NCBI GenBank assembly: GCA_018262895.1
Contig: JADFDJ010000004.1
Coordinates: 102,805-166,804, forward strand
Source of the DNA: Methanomassiliicoccus sp.
GTDB lineage: Archaea; Thermoplasmatota; Thermoplasmata; Methanomassiliicoccales; Methanomassiliicoccaceae
Direction: 5' to 3'
DNA length: 64,000 bases
Positions 34,165 through 43,458 of this stretch are shown piece by piece. Numbering within the stretch: position 1 is the first letter of the stretch; each line of letters opens with the position of its first letter. The translations under genes and the position numbers were made by a program. The notes under the pieces are model-generated. The model was not told the DNA's origin. It was given only the letters and a program-made list of their open reading frames with translations, and made no database searches.

Positions 34165-34800
34165 ATGAGGATCACGTGGCATGGTCACTCCTGTTTCGAG
34201 ATCAAGAACGCCATCAGCTTGGTGATAGATCCCCATGACGGAAAGTCCATCGGTATCAAGCCGCCGGTGGTAAGGGGGGACGTCGTGCTCGTGACACATG
34301 AGCACTTCGATCACAATTGCGTGCGCATCGTGAAGGGGGATCCTGCTGTCGTCCGTGAGCCCGGCGAGCACATGGTCAAGGGATTGCGCATCATCGGCCT
34401 GCCCACCTTCCATGACCACGAGTCCGGGTCCAAGAGAGGCCGCAACATCATCTACTCTTTCGTATTCGATGGCATACGCATCTGCCATTGCGGTGACCTC
34501 GGGCACATGCTCAGCAAGGAGCAGATAAGGACCATCGGCCCGGTGGACGTTCTCTTCGTCCCAGTGGGCGGCACCTTCACCCTGGACCTCGCTGAGGTCA
34601 GGGAGCTTATTTCGATCATCGAGCCCAGGATCGTCGTGCCGATGCACTACCGCTGGGGCAGTCTGTCCATATCTGTGCAGACCATAGAGCCCTTCCTCGA
34701 GGGCATACCCGAGGAGCAGGTGCTGGGGGTCGGCAACGAGGTCGAACTGATAAAAGAGGAGCTTCCTCCCATCACCGAGTATTGGGTGTTCTCGCCTTGA
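34165..34800 (+). CDS. Metallo-beta-lactamase fold hydrolase (UlaG-like)
   Basis: A 211-residue protein. MRITWHGHSCFEI at the start and the metal motif THEHFDHN (His45, His47, Asp49, His50) identify the UlaG/YtkL-like branch of the metallo-beta-lactamase superfamily. GDLGHM carries the bridging Asp and MHYRW the last histidine. Related proteins hydrolyse lactone, phosphodiester or other bonds; the substrate here is unknown. It follows the zinc-ribbon gene by 4 bases and converges with the aIF6 gene. Confidence 0.9.
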   Translation: MRITWHGHSCFEIKNAISLVIDPHDGKSIGIKPPVVRGDVVLVTHEHFDHNCVRIVKGDPAVVREPGEHMVKGLRIIGLPTFHDHESGSKRGRNIIYSFVFDGIRICHCGDLGHMLSKEQIRTIGPVDVLFVPVGGTFTLDLAEVRELISIIEPRIVVPMHYRWGSLSISVQTIEPFLEGIPEEQVLGVGNEVELIKEELPPITEYWVFSP

Positions 34801-34824
34801 CACAGTGGCGATATCAATGGAGGA

Positions 34825-35481
34825 TCACGGGAAAAGCGCGTCCTCGACCCTGCCCATCTCGATAGGCGTGGAGCGGAACCCTATCGCCGCCCCCTTGGTG
34901 TTGGCGATCATGCATGCGCCGACCAAAGGCGAGCCGTAGTTTAGGGTACCTATAGCTGCGGGGACCTTGAAAAGGGATCGTAGCATCTCCAGCTCGGCCT
35001 TGGTGGTGGACGGGTGGCATAGGATGCCTTTGTTGGTGGCGACGCAGACCGATCCCACGGTCTTATGGCCAGCCACCATGCCCTGCACCACCTCGACCTG
35101 CAGGATGTCCGTGATCTGCTTGATCGCTGAACGCCCCAGGTCAGGGTTCACCAGGGCAGCGTTGTCGTTGACCAGGATGTTGTTTCCGCAAGCGCTCATG
35201 CGGTCCCTGATCCTCTTGAACGGCAGGATCTTTATGATGGGGCGGACCTCGGACAGCGCGACCATGCTCGAGGTTATGCCCCCGTAGGAGTTCATGGCCG
35301 TCAGCGACCCAAGTATGTTGGAGGAGGCCAGGGGGGTCTTCATGACCGTGACCTCCATGCCTTCCGCTATATCGTCGATCAGCGGCTGGGGTGCGTCTGG
35401 GGGAACAAGGGCGATGCTCTCATTGGCCACACAATAGACCCCGATGAAGGGATTGCCGTTGTAGCTAGAGAGCTTCATCAT
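34825..35481 (-). CDS. eif6: Translation initiation factor aIF6
   Basis: A 218-residue protein with the five-fold pentein repeat of eIF6/aIF6: YNGNPFIGVYCVANE, VALSEVRPIIKILP, NNILVNDNAALVNPDL, KTVGSVCVATNKGILCHP and NYGSPLVGACMIANTKG. It binds the large ribosomal subunit and prevents premature joining with the small one. It is the last gene of the cluster S19e, PDCD5, L39e, L31e, aIF6, a conserved archaeal arrangement, and starts 14 bases after L31e. Confidence 0.97.
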   Translation of the reverse strand: MMKLSSYNGNPFIGVYCVANESIALVPPDAPQPLIDDIAEGMEVTVMKTPLASSNILGSLTAMNSYGGITSSMVALSEVRPIIKILPFKRIRDRMSACGNNILVNDNAALVNPDLGRSAIKQITDILQVEVVQGMVAGHKTVGSVCVATNKGILCHPSTTKAELEMLRSLFKVPAAIGTLNYGSPLVGACMIANTKGAAIGFRSTPIEMGRVEDALFP

Positions 35482-35495
35482 CTAGAGCACCGTGT

Positions 35496-35768
35496 TCACT
35501 CTTCCACGGTGGCGTCCTCGGGCAGGGAGACCTCGACCAGCCCATCCTCGAACTTCACGGCCTTCACCGTGATGCACAGGGGGGGCCTTTGGATCCCGTT
35601 GACCCAGATGGCTTCGTTAAGGCGGTGATCGATCCAAATGTTGTCCTCCTTGGCCTTCATGTGGCGGATGACGTGTTCACGGATCTCGTTGATGGCCCTC
35701 TTCGCCCTCTTGGAGCGGGGAGCGGCCTTGGTCTTCCTGAGCGTGATGTTCATGATCTTCTCGTCCAT
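35496..35768 (-). CDS. rpl31e: Large-subunit ribosomal protein L31e
   Basis: A 90-residue protein, MDEKIMNITLRKTK onward, with the L31e features KRAKRAINEIREHVIRHMKA and NEAIWVNGIQRPP. ATG 35768 is chosen over a GTG 9 bases upstream because GGAGTGAT, contributed by the end of the L39e gene, is 6-8 bases before it. The start lies 5 bases after the L39e stop. It binds near the polypeptide exit of the 50S subunit. Confidence 0.96.
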   Translation of the reverse strand: MDEKIMNITLRKTKAAPRSKRAKRAINEIREHVIRHMKAKEDNIWIDHRLNEAIWVNGIQRPPLCITVKAVKFEDGLVEVSLPEDATVEE

Positions 35769-35773
35769 GCAGA

Positions 35774-35929
35774 TCACTCCTTGAGCTTGCTGTGCCTCCA
35801 GCTCCTTCTCTTAGGATGCCGGAGAACGGTCCTGTTGGTCCTCATCATGACCCAAGCAGGTACCCTGCGGTTTGATTTTTCCGCCCTCATGAGGCGGGCC
35901 TTCATAGCTGTCGGCTTGTTCCTGGCCAT
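35774..35929 (-). CDS. rpl39e: Large-subunit ribosomal protein L39e
   Basis: A 51-residue, very basic protein, [14 protein letters not shown] onward, with the L39e terminal block [10 protein letters not shown] and [14 protein letters not shown]. Length and sequence fit the family, which lines the exit tunnel. It lies between PDCD5 (4 bases upstream) and L31e (5 bases downstream) in the usual archaeal order. It is short enough to be missed by length-limited gene calls. Confidence 0.95.
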   Translation of the reverse strand: MARNKPTAMKARLMRAEKSNRRVPAWVMMRTNRTVLRHPKRRSWRHSKLKE

Positions 35930-35933
35930 AAGA

Positions 35934-36275
35934 TTACACCCTTTCGATCTTAATATCTCTCTTCTGTGGCGACACTTTCCTTAGTATTGACTTCAAGGTG
36001 TTGTCGTCCAATTGACCTTGGATCCTTCCCATCTGCAATAGGCGGATGAGCTGGTCCTCCACCGCGGCAGCGACATCAGGATGAGCCATCCTGACCTTAC
36101 CCAGCCGCTCCCGCGCTTCCGGGGTAAGGATCTGCCGCATGATGGCCTGACGCTCTGCTTCCATCTGCTTCTGACGTTCGGCCATCATAGCCTGCTGCTG
36201 CAGCTGGGCCTCTTGGGACTGCTGCAGCTGGGCCATCTTACGGCGTCGAAGTTCCTCGAGCTCGGCGTCCTGCAT
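35934..36275 (-). CDS. PDCD5 family DNA-binding protein
   Basis: A 113-residue protein with the PDCD5/TFAR19 pattern: a charged N-terminal helix ([14 protein letters not shown]), a Gln/Met-rich helix, then the compact bundle [35 protein letters not shown] and the C-terminal [14 protein letters not shown]. Archaeal members bind double-stranded DNA and possibly the prefoldin/chaperonin system. It lies between S19e and L39e, the standard place. Confidence 0.95.
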   Translation of the reverse strand: MQDAELEELRRRKMAQLQQSQEAQLQQQAMMAERQKQMEAERQAIMRQILTPEARERLGKVRMAHPDVAAAVEDQLIRLLQMGRIQGQLDDNTLKSILRKVSPQKRDIKIERV

Positions 36276-36297
36276 ATTGATACCTCCACTATCGATA

Positions 36298-36723
36298 TCA
36301 GTGGGTCTCGTCGTACACTTCCTTGGCGACCCTGTCGAGCATGGCCTGACCCTTGGGAGTGATGACCCTTCCGTCCCTCTTCTGCTTGGCGATGAGACCG
36401 GACTGCTCCAGCTGAATGAGGCAGCGGCGGGCGATCGCCCGGCTCCCCTTCACTGCCTTGTTGGGCTTGGAACCGCGGTCAGCGAACCCGCCGTACTCCC
36501 CGGCAAGCCGGGAAGTACCGATGGGCCCCTTAAGGTAAACCTTTCTCAGTACCGAGGCCGACCGAGTGTACCACCAGTCATCCTGGACGGGGGCATTCTC
36601 GGTGTGCCTTCCGGTCTTCGCGAACTCTGCCCACTCCGGGACCTTGATCGTTTCCATCTGCTTCAGCTGAGCCGCTGTCTTGGCGATAAGCTTCTCCGGC
36701 GGGACATCATAGACTGTGACCAT
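36298..36723 (-). CDS. rps19e: Small-subunit ribosomal protein S19e
   Basis: A 141-residue protein: MVTVYDVPPEKLI start, PEWAEFAKTGRHTENAP, DDWWYTRSASVLRKVYLKGPIG and a C-terminal winged-helix segment with RRCLIQLEQSGLI. It binds the head of the 30S subunit. It is the first gene of the five-gene ribosome cluster; a minus-strand TATA candidate (TTTTATACGACC, about 36792-36803) lies about 70 bases upstream. Confidence 0.97.
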   Translation of the reverse strand: MVTVYDVPPEKLIAKTAAQLKQMETIKVPEWAEFAKTGRHTENAPVQDDWWYTRSASVLRKVYLKGPIGTSRLAGEYGGFADRGSKPNKAVKGSRAIARRCLIQLEQSGLIAKQKRDGRVITPKGQAMLDRVAKEVYDETH

Positions 36724-36905
36724 CTAACCTACCTCGAAATGATATTGATACTACCCAAATATGGATAATGCCTACGGCATTAATATAGAGGTCGTATAAA
36801 AGCGTTTCCAGAGAAGATTGTATCTGGAAAGACCCTTAACGCGCTCTGCCAGCAGGCGAACGCCTCCTCCAAGGGAGGTGCTGCGGACAGACAATCACTG
36901 GTGAG

Positions 36906-36995
36906 CTAAATAACCTTGCCCCCGCCCTTGATCAGAAAAACGAGCTGGTCCTGATCGGTCGTTCTGCGTACCTGCTCCGTGCTAACAGTAACCAT
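36906..36995 (-). CDS. Possible 29-residue small protein
   Basis: An ATG-started frame MVTVSTEQVRRTT continuing to DQLVFLIKGGGKVI and TAG. It has a protein-like amphipathic N-terminal part, a hydrophobic strand and a glycine-rich turn, which is unusual for random sequence. A TATA-like AAAATAAG lies about 15-20 bases before the ATG. I do not recognise it. The rest of the 36724-37091 gap shows nothing else I can support. Chance is a real alternative. Confidence 0.3.
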   Translation of the reverse strand: MVTVSTEQVRRTTDQDQLVFLIKGGGKVI

Positions 36996-37091
36996 GTCGT
37001 TCCTGCACTTATTTTGATGACGCGCGGAAGCCAAGTCCGCCTGGAGGGAGCATTCGGCGGTCTAAAATAGTAAGGAGGGGATTGATGCGGC

Positions 37092-37634
37092 ATGCGATTC
37101 ATCGTTGCCATCACCGGATGCTCCGGTATCCGTTATGGAGTAAGGCTCCTTCAGGAGCTCGAGGGTGAGAAGGAGCTGATCGTCTCCGACATGGGCAAGA
37201 AGGTCCTGGAGGAGGAGACGGACCTCGAGGTCAAGGCCCTGGAGCCGCTGGTGGATGAGATGTATGACAACGATGACCTGTTCGCACCGCCGGCTTCCGG
37301 CACCCATAAGGCCGATGCCATGATCATCTGCCCCTGCACCCAGTCCACGATGGCCAAGCTGGCATCGGGGTGCTCTGACAGCCTGATCACCAGAGCAGCG
37401 TCGGTGGCGCTGAAGGAGAGAAGAAAGCTCATCTTGGTCCCCCGGGAGACGCCCCTGAGCGTGATAATGCTCGAGAACGAGCTGAGGCTTGCCCAGGCCG
37501 GGGCAGTGATACTTCCAGCCTCACCTGCCTTCTACCATGAGCCCAGGAGCATAGATGACATGGTCGATTTCGTCGTGGGCAAGGTCCTAGACCAGGTAGG
37601 CCAGGAGCACAGCCTTTTCAAGCGCTGGGAGTGA
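37092..37634 (+). CDS. ubiX: Flavin prenyltransferase, UbiX/Pad1 family
   Basis: A 180-residue protein. FIVAITGCSGIRYGVRLLQEL is the UbiX FMN-binding start, ASGTHKADAMIICPCTQSTMAKLASGCSDSLITRAA the central block, and RRKLILVPRETPLS the dimethylallyl-phosphate-binding segment. It makes prenylated FMN for UbiD-type decarboxylases; no ubiD is in the window. AAGGAGGGG at 37072-37080 is the likely ribosome-binding site, somewhat far (11-12 bases) from the ATG. Confidence 0.95.
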   Translation: MRFIVAITGCSGIRYGVRLLQELEGEKELIVSDMGKKVLEEETDLEVKALEPLVDEMYDNDDLFAPPASGTHKADAMIICPCTQSTMAKLASGCSDSLITRAASVALKERRKLILVPRETPLSVIMLENELRLAQAGAVILPASPAFYHEPRSIDDMVDFVVGKVLDQVGQEHSLFKRWE

Positions 37635-37777
37635 GGGTCGGGACCTTATCGGGGACCCTTGTTCCAGTCCGTCCAAATGAACGTCCCGACAGCCCGCTTG
37701 TCAATGGCGGGGTCTTGGTTCGGGGCTCCATCAGGGTGCGGTTCTAGCTTCTTTGGTGGAGATCATCCGTCATCCGG

Positions 37778-40657
37778 CTACTCCACGTAGATGGCGGGCC
37801 TGTGAGGCTGGGCCGCGCGTGCCTTCTTCTGGGGATCGGGAGCGGTGGGGTCGTCCGCGGAGTAGACACCTACCTCGCATCCCAGCTCCCTCGCCAGGAA
37901 CACGGCCGCATCCTGAAGATAAGCCTTTTCATCGACATCCATGGCCAGTTTGCTCAGCTCCACCTCTGATCTCTTCAGGAGGTCCTCGGCGGTCTTCCGT
38001 GCGAAATCCGCGGACTCCTTCCCGCGTCGCTTGAGGTCATCCTTGGCCATCACGGCCTTGGTCAGCCCGGGAACGCTCAGCTGCTTGGAGCGGGCGAGCT
38101 CCAGGCCCAGTTCCAGAACGTCCCGCTTCCACTTGGGGGATACATAGAGGTACAGCCTGCGGGGGGCGATCCCGGTCACCTTCAGGATCTCGTTGATGTC
38201 CGTGATCACTTCCTTGAGGTAGTTCTCCGACGCCTCGGCGAGGGCGTCCGTCGGAAGCTCGTCGGACGTGGGGAAGGGGGTCGTGGAAACGAAGCCTTGC
38301 TCGCCTATTCCTGCCCACATCTCCTCTGCAACATGAGGGGTGATAGGAGCCATCATGCGTATCCAGGAACGGAGGAGATGGGAGATGGTGTGAGCGTTCC
38401 CTCCTCCCCGCCGCATGTACCAGCGCACATCGGACAGCGTCTCGAAGTAGGCCTCGTTGGACGTTCTCCTCAGGTCATACTCCTCCATGGCCCTGGCGAT
38501 GGCGAGCGCGCGGTTGGACATGCGGGATAGTAGCCAGTCATCCACCTTTTGCCGCTCGGCGCCCGGTAGGGCCTTGAGCTCATCGACGGTGCGAAGGATC
38601 CGGTCGATCCTTGATGAATAGTTGTCGATGGCGTTCTCGTCCCACTCCACGTCAGCGAAGGGGGAGGCGATGTTGGCGTAGTACAGCCTGAGGGCGTCCA
38701 CGCCGAAGCGCTCCGCCGCGTCCGGTATGGGCTCAGCGCCACCCTTGGATTTCGATATCTTGCCCAGCTTCCCGGTCACGTACCAATTGACGAATATCCC
38801 GCGGGGCCACAGCTCCTCGGGGAGGATGGCCACATGGTTCATGAGGAAAGCGGGGAAGTGGACCGTCATGTGCTCCTTGCCCCCGAGGTTTATGTCGAGG
38901 GGGTACCAGTAGGACACATCCTTCCTGATGCGCTCCAGAAGCTCGACAGAAACCCCGATGGACGCGGCGACCTGGGCGGCATCACCCTTTCCCAGGTACA
39001 CGTAGTCGAAGAACTCCTCCGTCAGGGAGGACAGGGGGAGCTGCCCGGAGTTGTAGTAGTGGGACACGAGGTAGTAAATGGGGTAGAGGGTGGAATCGGA
39101 GATGGCCTCGATGATCCACTTGTTGTCATACGGGAACCTGGTTCCCAGCCAGTTCCCCTGGCGGACGCAGGCCCGCTCGCGGAACCAGTCGAGCACTCCC
39201 TGGATGTTCACGTAGTAGTCCTGGGGGAGTATCTGCATGCTCTTGGCGTGTCGCTTGCTGTCCTCGGTGAGCGAGGGATTTGCATAATCGATGAACCACT
39301 GGTCAGGGACCTTCCGGATCACGACAGGGCGACCGCAGCGGCAGATCACCTCCTCCGAAAGATCGTAGAACAGCTCGGCCTCCCCGCTCTCGATCATCAT
39401 CTGCTTGATGAGCTCCTTGGCCTCCTCGACCTTCATACCCGAGAACTGACCTGCGTTGGAGCTCATGCGCCCGGTGTGGAAGCCGTCCTTGTAGATGGCC
39501 TTCTTGGCCTCGTCCAGCCGGGGGTCCCCGGCCTCGATTATGCCCATCTTGTCGATCATCTCCACCGCCGGGAGGGGGCCGTAGCCCTTGGTCTCGATGA
39601 TGGGGATGGGCTCGATGGCACGCACCATGGCCGGGTCCAGGCCGTACCTGGCCATGGTGGCCTCGTCCTCCTGCAGGAGCTTCAGGGAGATCCAATCGTC
39701 CGGGGCGTCCGAGGGCACGCTGGTCACCAGGCCGGTGCCGACATCGGGCTTGCAGAACGTGGCGGGAAGCACGGGAACCTCGCGGTGTATGACCGGTGCC
39801 ACGCATGTCTTACCAATAAGCTCGGTGCCAGGGATGGTTCCCTCGAGGACGAGATCGTCCTTCTGGTAGCGCATCTTGTCGTAGGACGGCCGGCTTATGA
39901 CCCAGGGCTCGCCCTTGCGCCTCACCTTGACATACTCGACATCGGGATTGACCCAGAAGTTGGTCTGTCCGTAGACCGTCTCCGGCCTCAGGGTCGCAGC
40001 CACCAGGAAGAGGTCCCCGCACCTGAACTTCAGCAGCGTATACTCGTTGGTCTCGGCGTTGCCGCCCTTGGACAGGTCGGTCTCGGAGGCGTCCACCGCC
40101 ACCGGTCCGCACTCCACGCATGCCGGGGCGAAATAGGGCTTCTGAATGAGCAGCCCCCTGTCATGCAGCTTTCTGAACTGCCACTGGATGAACTGACCGT
40201 AGTCAGGATTGGTGGTGGAAGTGAAGCGCCGCCAATCCGCTAGGAAACCGAACCTCTTCCAGTACTGGTTCACATATACCTGGTTGAAGAAGTCCACAAC
40301 CTTCTGGGGCTCGGTCAGATCAGCGAGCTTCTCAGGCGGGCAGCCGTTGGCCAGGAGGTAGTCGGTGGTCTTCTGGTCCTTCTCCCGGATCCTCTTGGCC
40401 AGGGATATGGCCCCGTTGCCGGTGGCATGGGTCCCCACGGGGAACAGTACATTGAACCCGCACATCCTCTTGTAGCGCGTGATCGCATCCACGTAGGTGT
40501 AACCGCGCATGTGGCCCACGTGGAGGTAGCCGGTCAATCCCGGGTAGGCGAAGATCATCATGAACTTGGGCCTATCGTCCCTATTCGCCTCGAATATCCC
40601 GGCCTCATACCAGCGCTGCTGCCACTTGGCCTCTATCTCCGCGGTCCAGCTCGACAT
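37778..40657 (-). CDS. leuS: Leucyl-tRNA synthetase (archaeal type)
   Basis: A 959-residue class I synthetase. The HIGH-type motif is HVGHMRG (near residue 46), and KISKS stands in for KMSKS in GKLGKISKSKGG near residue 640. The long editing (CP1) domain lies between, with the conserved TLRPETVYGQTN. The C-terminal region (after about 800) is the archaeal/eukaryal anticodon and tRNA-binding extension. It charges tRNA-Leu. The single gene has no operon partner; the ATG at 40657 follows a TTAGTTATATG context, and CATTTATATG upstream (about 40690-40699) is a TATA candidate. Confidence 0.97.
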   Translation of the reverse strand: MSSWTAEIEAKWQQRWYEAGIFEANRDDRPKFMMIFAYPGLTGYLHVGHMRGYTYVDAITRYKRMCGFNVLFPVGTHATGNGAISLAKRIREKDQKTTDYLLANGCPPEKLADLTEPQKVVDFFNQVYVNQYWKRFGFLADWRRFTSTTNPDYGQFIQWQFRKLHDRGLLIQKPYFAPACVECGPVAVDASETDLSKGGNAETNEYTLLKFRCGDLFLVAATLRPETVYGQTNFWVNPDVEYVKVRRKGEPWVISRPSYDKMRYQKDDLVLEGTIPGTELIGKTCVAPVIHREVPVLPATFCKPDVGTGLVTSVPSDAPDDWISLKLLQEDEATMARYGLDPAMVRAIEPIPIIETKGYGPLPAVEMIDKMGIIEAGDPRLDEAKKAIYKDGFHTGRMSSNAGQFSGMKVEEAKELIKQMMIESGEAELFYDLSEEVICRCGRPVVIRKVPDQWFIDYANPSLTEDSKRHAKSMQILPQDYYVNIQGVLDWFRERACVRQGNWLGTRFPYDNKWIIEAISDSTLYPIYYLVSHYYNSGQLPLSSLTEEFFDYVYLGKGDAAQVAASIGVSVELLERIRKDVSYWYPLDINLGGKEHMTVHFPAFLMNHVAILPEELWPRGIFVNWYVTGKLGKISKSKGGAEPIPDAAERFGVDALRLYYANIASPFADVEWDENAIDNYSSRIDRILRTVDELKALPGAERQKVDDWLLSRMSNRALAIARAMEEYDLRRTSNEAYFETLSDVRWYMRRGGGNAHTISHLLRSWIRMMAPITPHVAEEMWAGIGEQGFVSTTPFPTSDELPTDALAEASENYLKEVITDINEILKVTGIAPRRLYLYVSPKWKRDVLELGLELARSKQLSVPGLTKAVMAKDDLKRRGKESADFARKTAEDLLKRSEVELSKLAMDVDEKAYLQDAAVFLARELGCEVGVYSADDPTAPDPQKKARAAQPHRPAIYVE

Positions 40658-40946
40658 ATAACTAACCTATCGGCCAGGAACATCGTATTCATATAAATGG
40701 GTTTTTTAGCGGGTGAAGATCAGGTCTCAAGGGAGCTTTCCTTGATCGTTCTCCGTGCTTCAGGGTCGAGGAACAGTTCGTTGATTAGTAAGGGGTGGCA
40801 GGATGTCCGGGGACAGGTCATCGAAGGCTTGTGGGAGCATGAAAGCAAACCTATTTGGACCCCCGGCTGGAATATTTCCCTAATTGGCCTATGAGCGACA
40901 GCCTCCCTTTTCCAGACCCTCACCTCTCAGTACTGGGGGGATCTGT

Positions 40947-43424
40947 TTGAACAGAGCGATGGCAATGACGGTGATCGCTCTGCTGTTCTTGGCCCTTCTC
41001 CTGACCGCTACGTCCACCGCCGAGGCCAGGGAGGGTTATGAGCTGGAGAGCGTATGGTTCTCCGGGGAGACGCAGTTCAACAGGCCGACGGGCATTGCAG
41101 TCGACGTTTGGGGTTACATCTATGTCGTCGATTCCAGCAACAACCGTATCCAGATCTTTGATGGCAGTGGGGTCCTCCTGACCATGTGGGGGCGCCAGGG
41201 GTCGGAGGAAGGGGAGCTCAACGGCCCCATGGGGGTCGCCGTGGACGCATCGGGAAACGTGTACGTCACCGACGCCAACAGGGTTCAGAAGTTCACCAGG
41301 GGCGGGGACCTGGTGGCCTCATGGGGAGGCATGGGTGCCGGAGACGGCGAGTTCAACGGACCGTGGGGGGTAGCCGTCGACCCCTTCGGATACGTCTATG
41401 TGGCCGATACCTGGAACCACCGCGTGCAGAAGTTCGATGGGGACGGCAGTTACATCTCCCAGTGGAGCGGCTGGGGCGGGGGAGGGGTGGACGAGTACCC
41501 CACTGGGGTGGCGGTGGATAGCATCGGGAACGTGTATGTGGCCGACCTGAGCCGTGATCTTGTCACTAAGTTCGATGCCAACGGGACCCTCCTGTCGACA
41601 TGGGGCGGTATGAGCTACAACGAATCGCAGCTCCGGGGGCCCCAGGGGGTGTCCGTGGACAGGTCTGGAAACGTTTACGTGGCCGATACCCAAAACGGCA
41701 GGGTACTGGAGCTGGATGGTACCGGTGAGCTTGTCAGGACGTTCGGTGGTCAGGGGCAGGGCGGTGGCGAGCTCGACCGGCCAGGCGCAGTGACGGTCGA
41801 TATCTCTGGCAACGTGTACGTCGCCGATACCTGGAACCACCGCGTGCAGAAGTTCGGGGGGAACGCCACGCTTCTGATGAGCTGGGGGAGCCAGGGAAGC
41901 GGTGAGAGATGGCTGCACGGACCGACCGGCCTCGCCGTGGACCCAGATGGCAATGTTTTCGTCGCGGACTCGAAGAACGACCGCATACAGAAATTCGATG
42001 CCAGCGGGAGGTTCTTGGAGGAATGGGGCGTCAGCGGCAAAGGGGAGGGGGAGCTGGATGCACCTTGGGGTATCTCCGTGGACCCGGCCGGGAATGTGTA
42101 CGTTGCTGATTCCAGCCATGTCCAGAAGTTCACGGCCAAGGGGGTGTTCCTGACCAATTATGTGATGGGCGACGGGGAAGGTTCTGCACGCCCCGCAGGT
42201 GTTGCCGTGGACTCGACGGGGTTCGTCTACGCCACCGACCATCAGAACAACTGCGTCTACAAGTTCGACGGGCAGGGAGCGCCTGTGGCTGTGTGGAGGG
42301 ATGACGACGGCGAGGCCTTGTTCCAATGCCCCTGGGGGGTGGTGGTGGATGCATCCGGCAACGTGTTCGTGACCGACTACTTCGCAAACTCCATCCTCAA
42401 GCTGGATCCCGAGGGTGACCGTATGGCAGTGTTTGGCCGTCACGGCCCTGATGGTGTGGAGCTCAACGGGCCCGTGGGCATAGCCCTGGATGACACGGGA
42501 TGCATCTACGTGACAGACTACCGCAACAACCGGGTCCAAAAGCTGGACTCTAACGGAGGGGTGGTCGCAATGTGGGGCCACTACGGCTACGATGGAGGGC
42601 AGTTCAGGAGCCCTACGGGGATAGCCGTGGACCCGGCCGGCCATGTATACGTCGGCGATTATCTCAACAATCGCATACAAAAGTTCGGTCCGGACATCAC
42701 GCCCCCATATCTCCTGGGGATCAGTCCTGCGGATGGGGAGGAGGATGTGGACCCTGCCTCATCGATCGACCTGATGTTCGGGGAGGCTATGGACACGGCA
42801 TCGGTGGAGGGAGCGTTCGTGGTGAGGACCGCGGATGGTCAGGAGGTCAAGGGCGATATCGTGTGGAGCGAGGGGAGCACCATGTGCACCTTCACTCCCT
42901 CGACGAGGCTGGAGCATAACGTCACCTACGTAGTTCATTTGCTGGAGGGTGCGACGGACGCTGCCGGGAATGCAATGGTCCCGGTAACGGAGACGATGTT
43001 CCGGACTGCGGCAGGGAACGCCACGACCATCATGGTGATGGGGTCCCAGCTCGCAGAGTCCCTGTACAATGCGGTCACCCCCAAGGTAAACATCGCTGGT
43101 TCCATCCTCGGCAGCTCCGAGGTGGTGAACGTGACCTGGAGCAATGACAGGGGAGGATCGGGGGTCGCGACCGGCACATCAGAGTGGAGCATCCCGGAGG
43201 TGAAGCTGTCCTCAGGCGTGAACAACATCACCATCTTTGTCCAGTATGCATCCGGAAGGACTAACTCCCAGGCCATCTCGGTGGTCTATCATCCCTCGGA
43301 GGGATCGGCACAGAGCGGGTTCAGCGTTACATCGGCCGAGGCGCTCCTGGGCCTGGGCGCGGCGGTGGTCGCCGGAGCCGGAGGGCTATACCTGTGGCGC
43401 CGACGGAGGAGAGACATCGAATGA
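40947..43424 (+). CDS. Secreted NHL-repeat surface protein with Ig-like domain and C-terminal membrane anchor
   Basis: About 825 residues from TTG 40947 (ATG 40959 is an alternative). Residues 1-25 are a signal peptide (MTVIALLFLALLLTATSTAEA). From about 40 to 580 there are some thirteen NHL/beta-propeller repeats, each with GVAVD..GNVYVAD..NHRVQKF-like units. Then comes a Big_5 Ig-like domain (SPADGEEDVDPASSIDLMF) and a further beta domain, and a final hydrophobic helix followed by WRRRRRD. Thus it is exported and anchored at its C-terminus with the basic tail inside. Such propellers bind proteins or glycans. It converges with the FN3 protein, which has the same anchor style. Confidence 0.88.
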   Translation: MNRAMAMTVIALLFLALLLTATSTAEAREGYELESVWFSGETQFNRPTGIAVDVWGYIYVVDSSNNRIQIFDGSGVLLTMWGRQGSEEGELNGPMGVAVDASGNVYVTDANRVQKFTRGGDLVASWGGMGAGDGEFNGPWGVAVDPFGYVYVADTWNHRVQKFDGDGSYISQWSGWGGGGVDEYPTGVAVDSIGNVYVADLSRDLVTKFDANGTLLSTWGGMSYNESQLRGPQGVSVDRSGNVYVADTQNGRVLELDGTGELVRTFGGQGQGGGELDRPGAVTVDISGNVYVADTWNHRVQKFGGNATLLMSWGSQGSGERWLHGPTGLAVDPDGNVFVADSKNDRIQKFDASGRFLEEWGVSGKGEGELDAPWGISVDPAGNVYVADSSHVQKFTAKGVFLTNYVMGDGEGSARPAGVAVDSTGFVYATDHQNNCVYKFDGQGAPVAVWRDDDGEALFQCPWGVVVDASGNVFVTDYFANSILKLDPEGDRMAVFGRHGPDGVELNGPVGIALDDTGCIYVTDYRNNRVQKLDSNGGVVAMWGHYGYDGGQFRSPTGIAVDPAGHVYVGDYLNNRIQKFGPDITPPYLLGISPADGEEDVDPASSIDLMFGEAMDTASVEGAFVVRTADGQEVKGDIVWSEGSTMCTFTPSTRLEHNVTYVVHLLEGATDAAGNAMVPVTETMFRTAAGNATTIMVMGSQLAESLYNAVTPKVNIAGSILGSSEVVNVTWSNDRGGSGVATGTSEWSIPEVKLSSGVNNITIFVQYASGRTNSQAISVVYHPSEGSAQSGFSVTSAEALLGLGAAVVAGAGGLYLWRRRRRDIE
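41060..42690 (+). repeat. NHL-type repeat array inside the surface protein gene
   Basis: Roughly thirteen tandem units of about 120-141 bases encode NHL propeller blades. Some neighbouring units are nearly identical in DNA, for example the shared run encoding DTWNHRVQKF at about 41407-41434 and 41827-41854. This points to recent duplication or conversion inside the gene. Two propellers of six or seven blades would account for the count. Confidence 0.75.
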
Positions 43425-43458
43425 GCTGATATAGCGCCCTCGTAGGGTCAGGCTCCGT

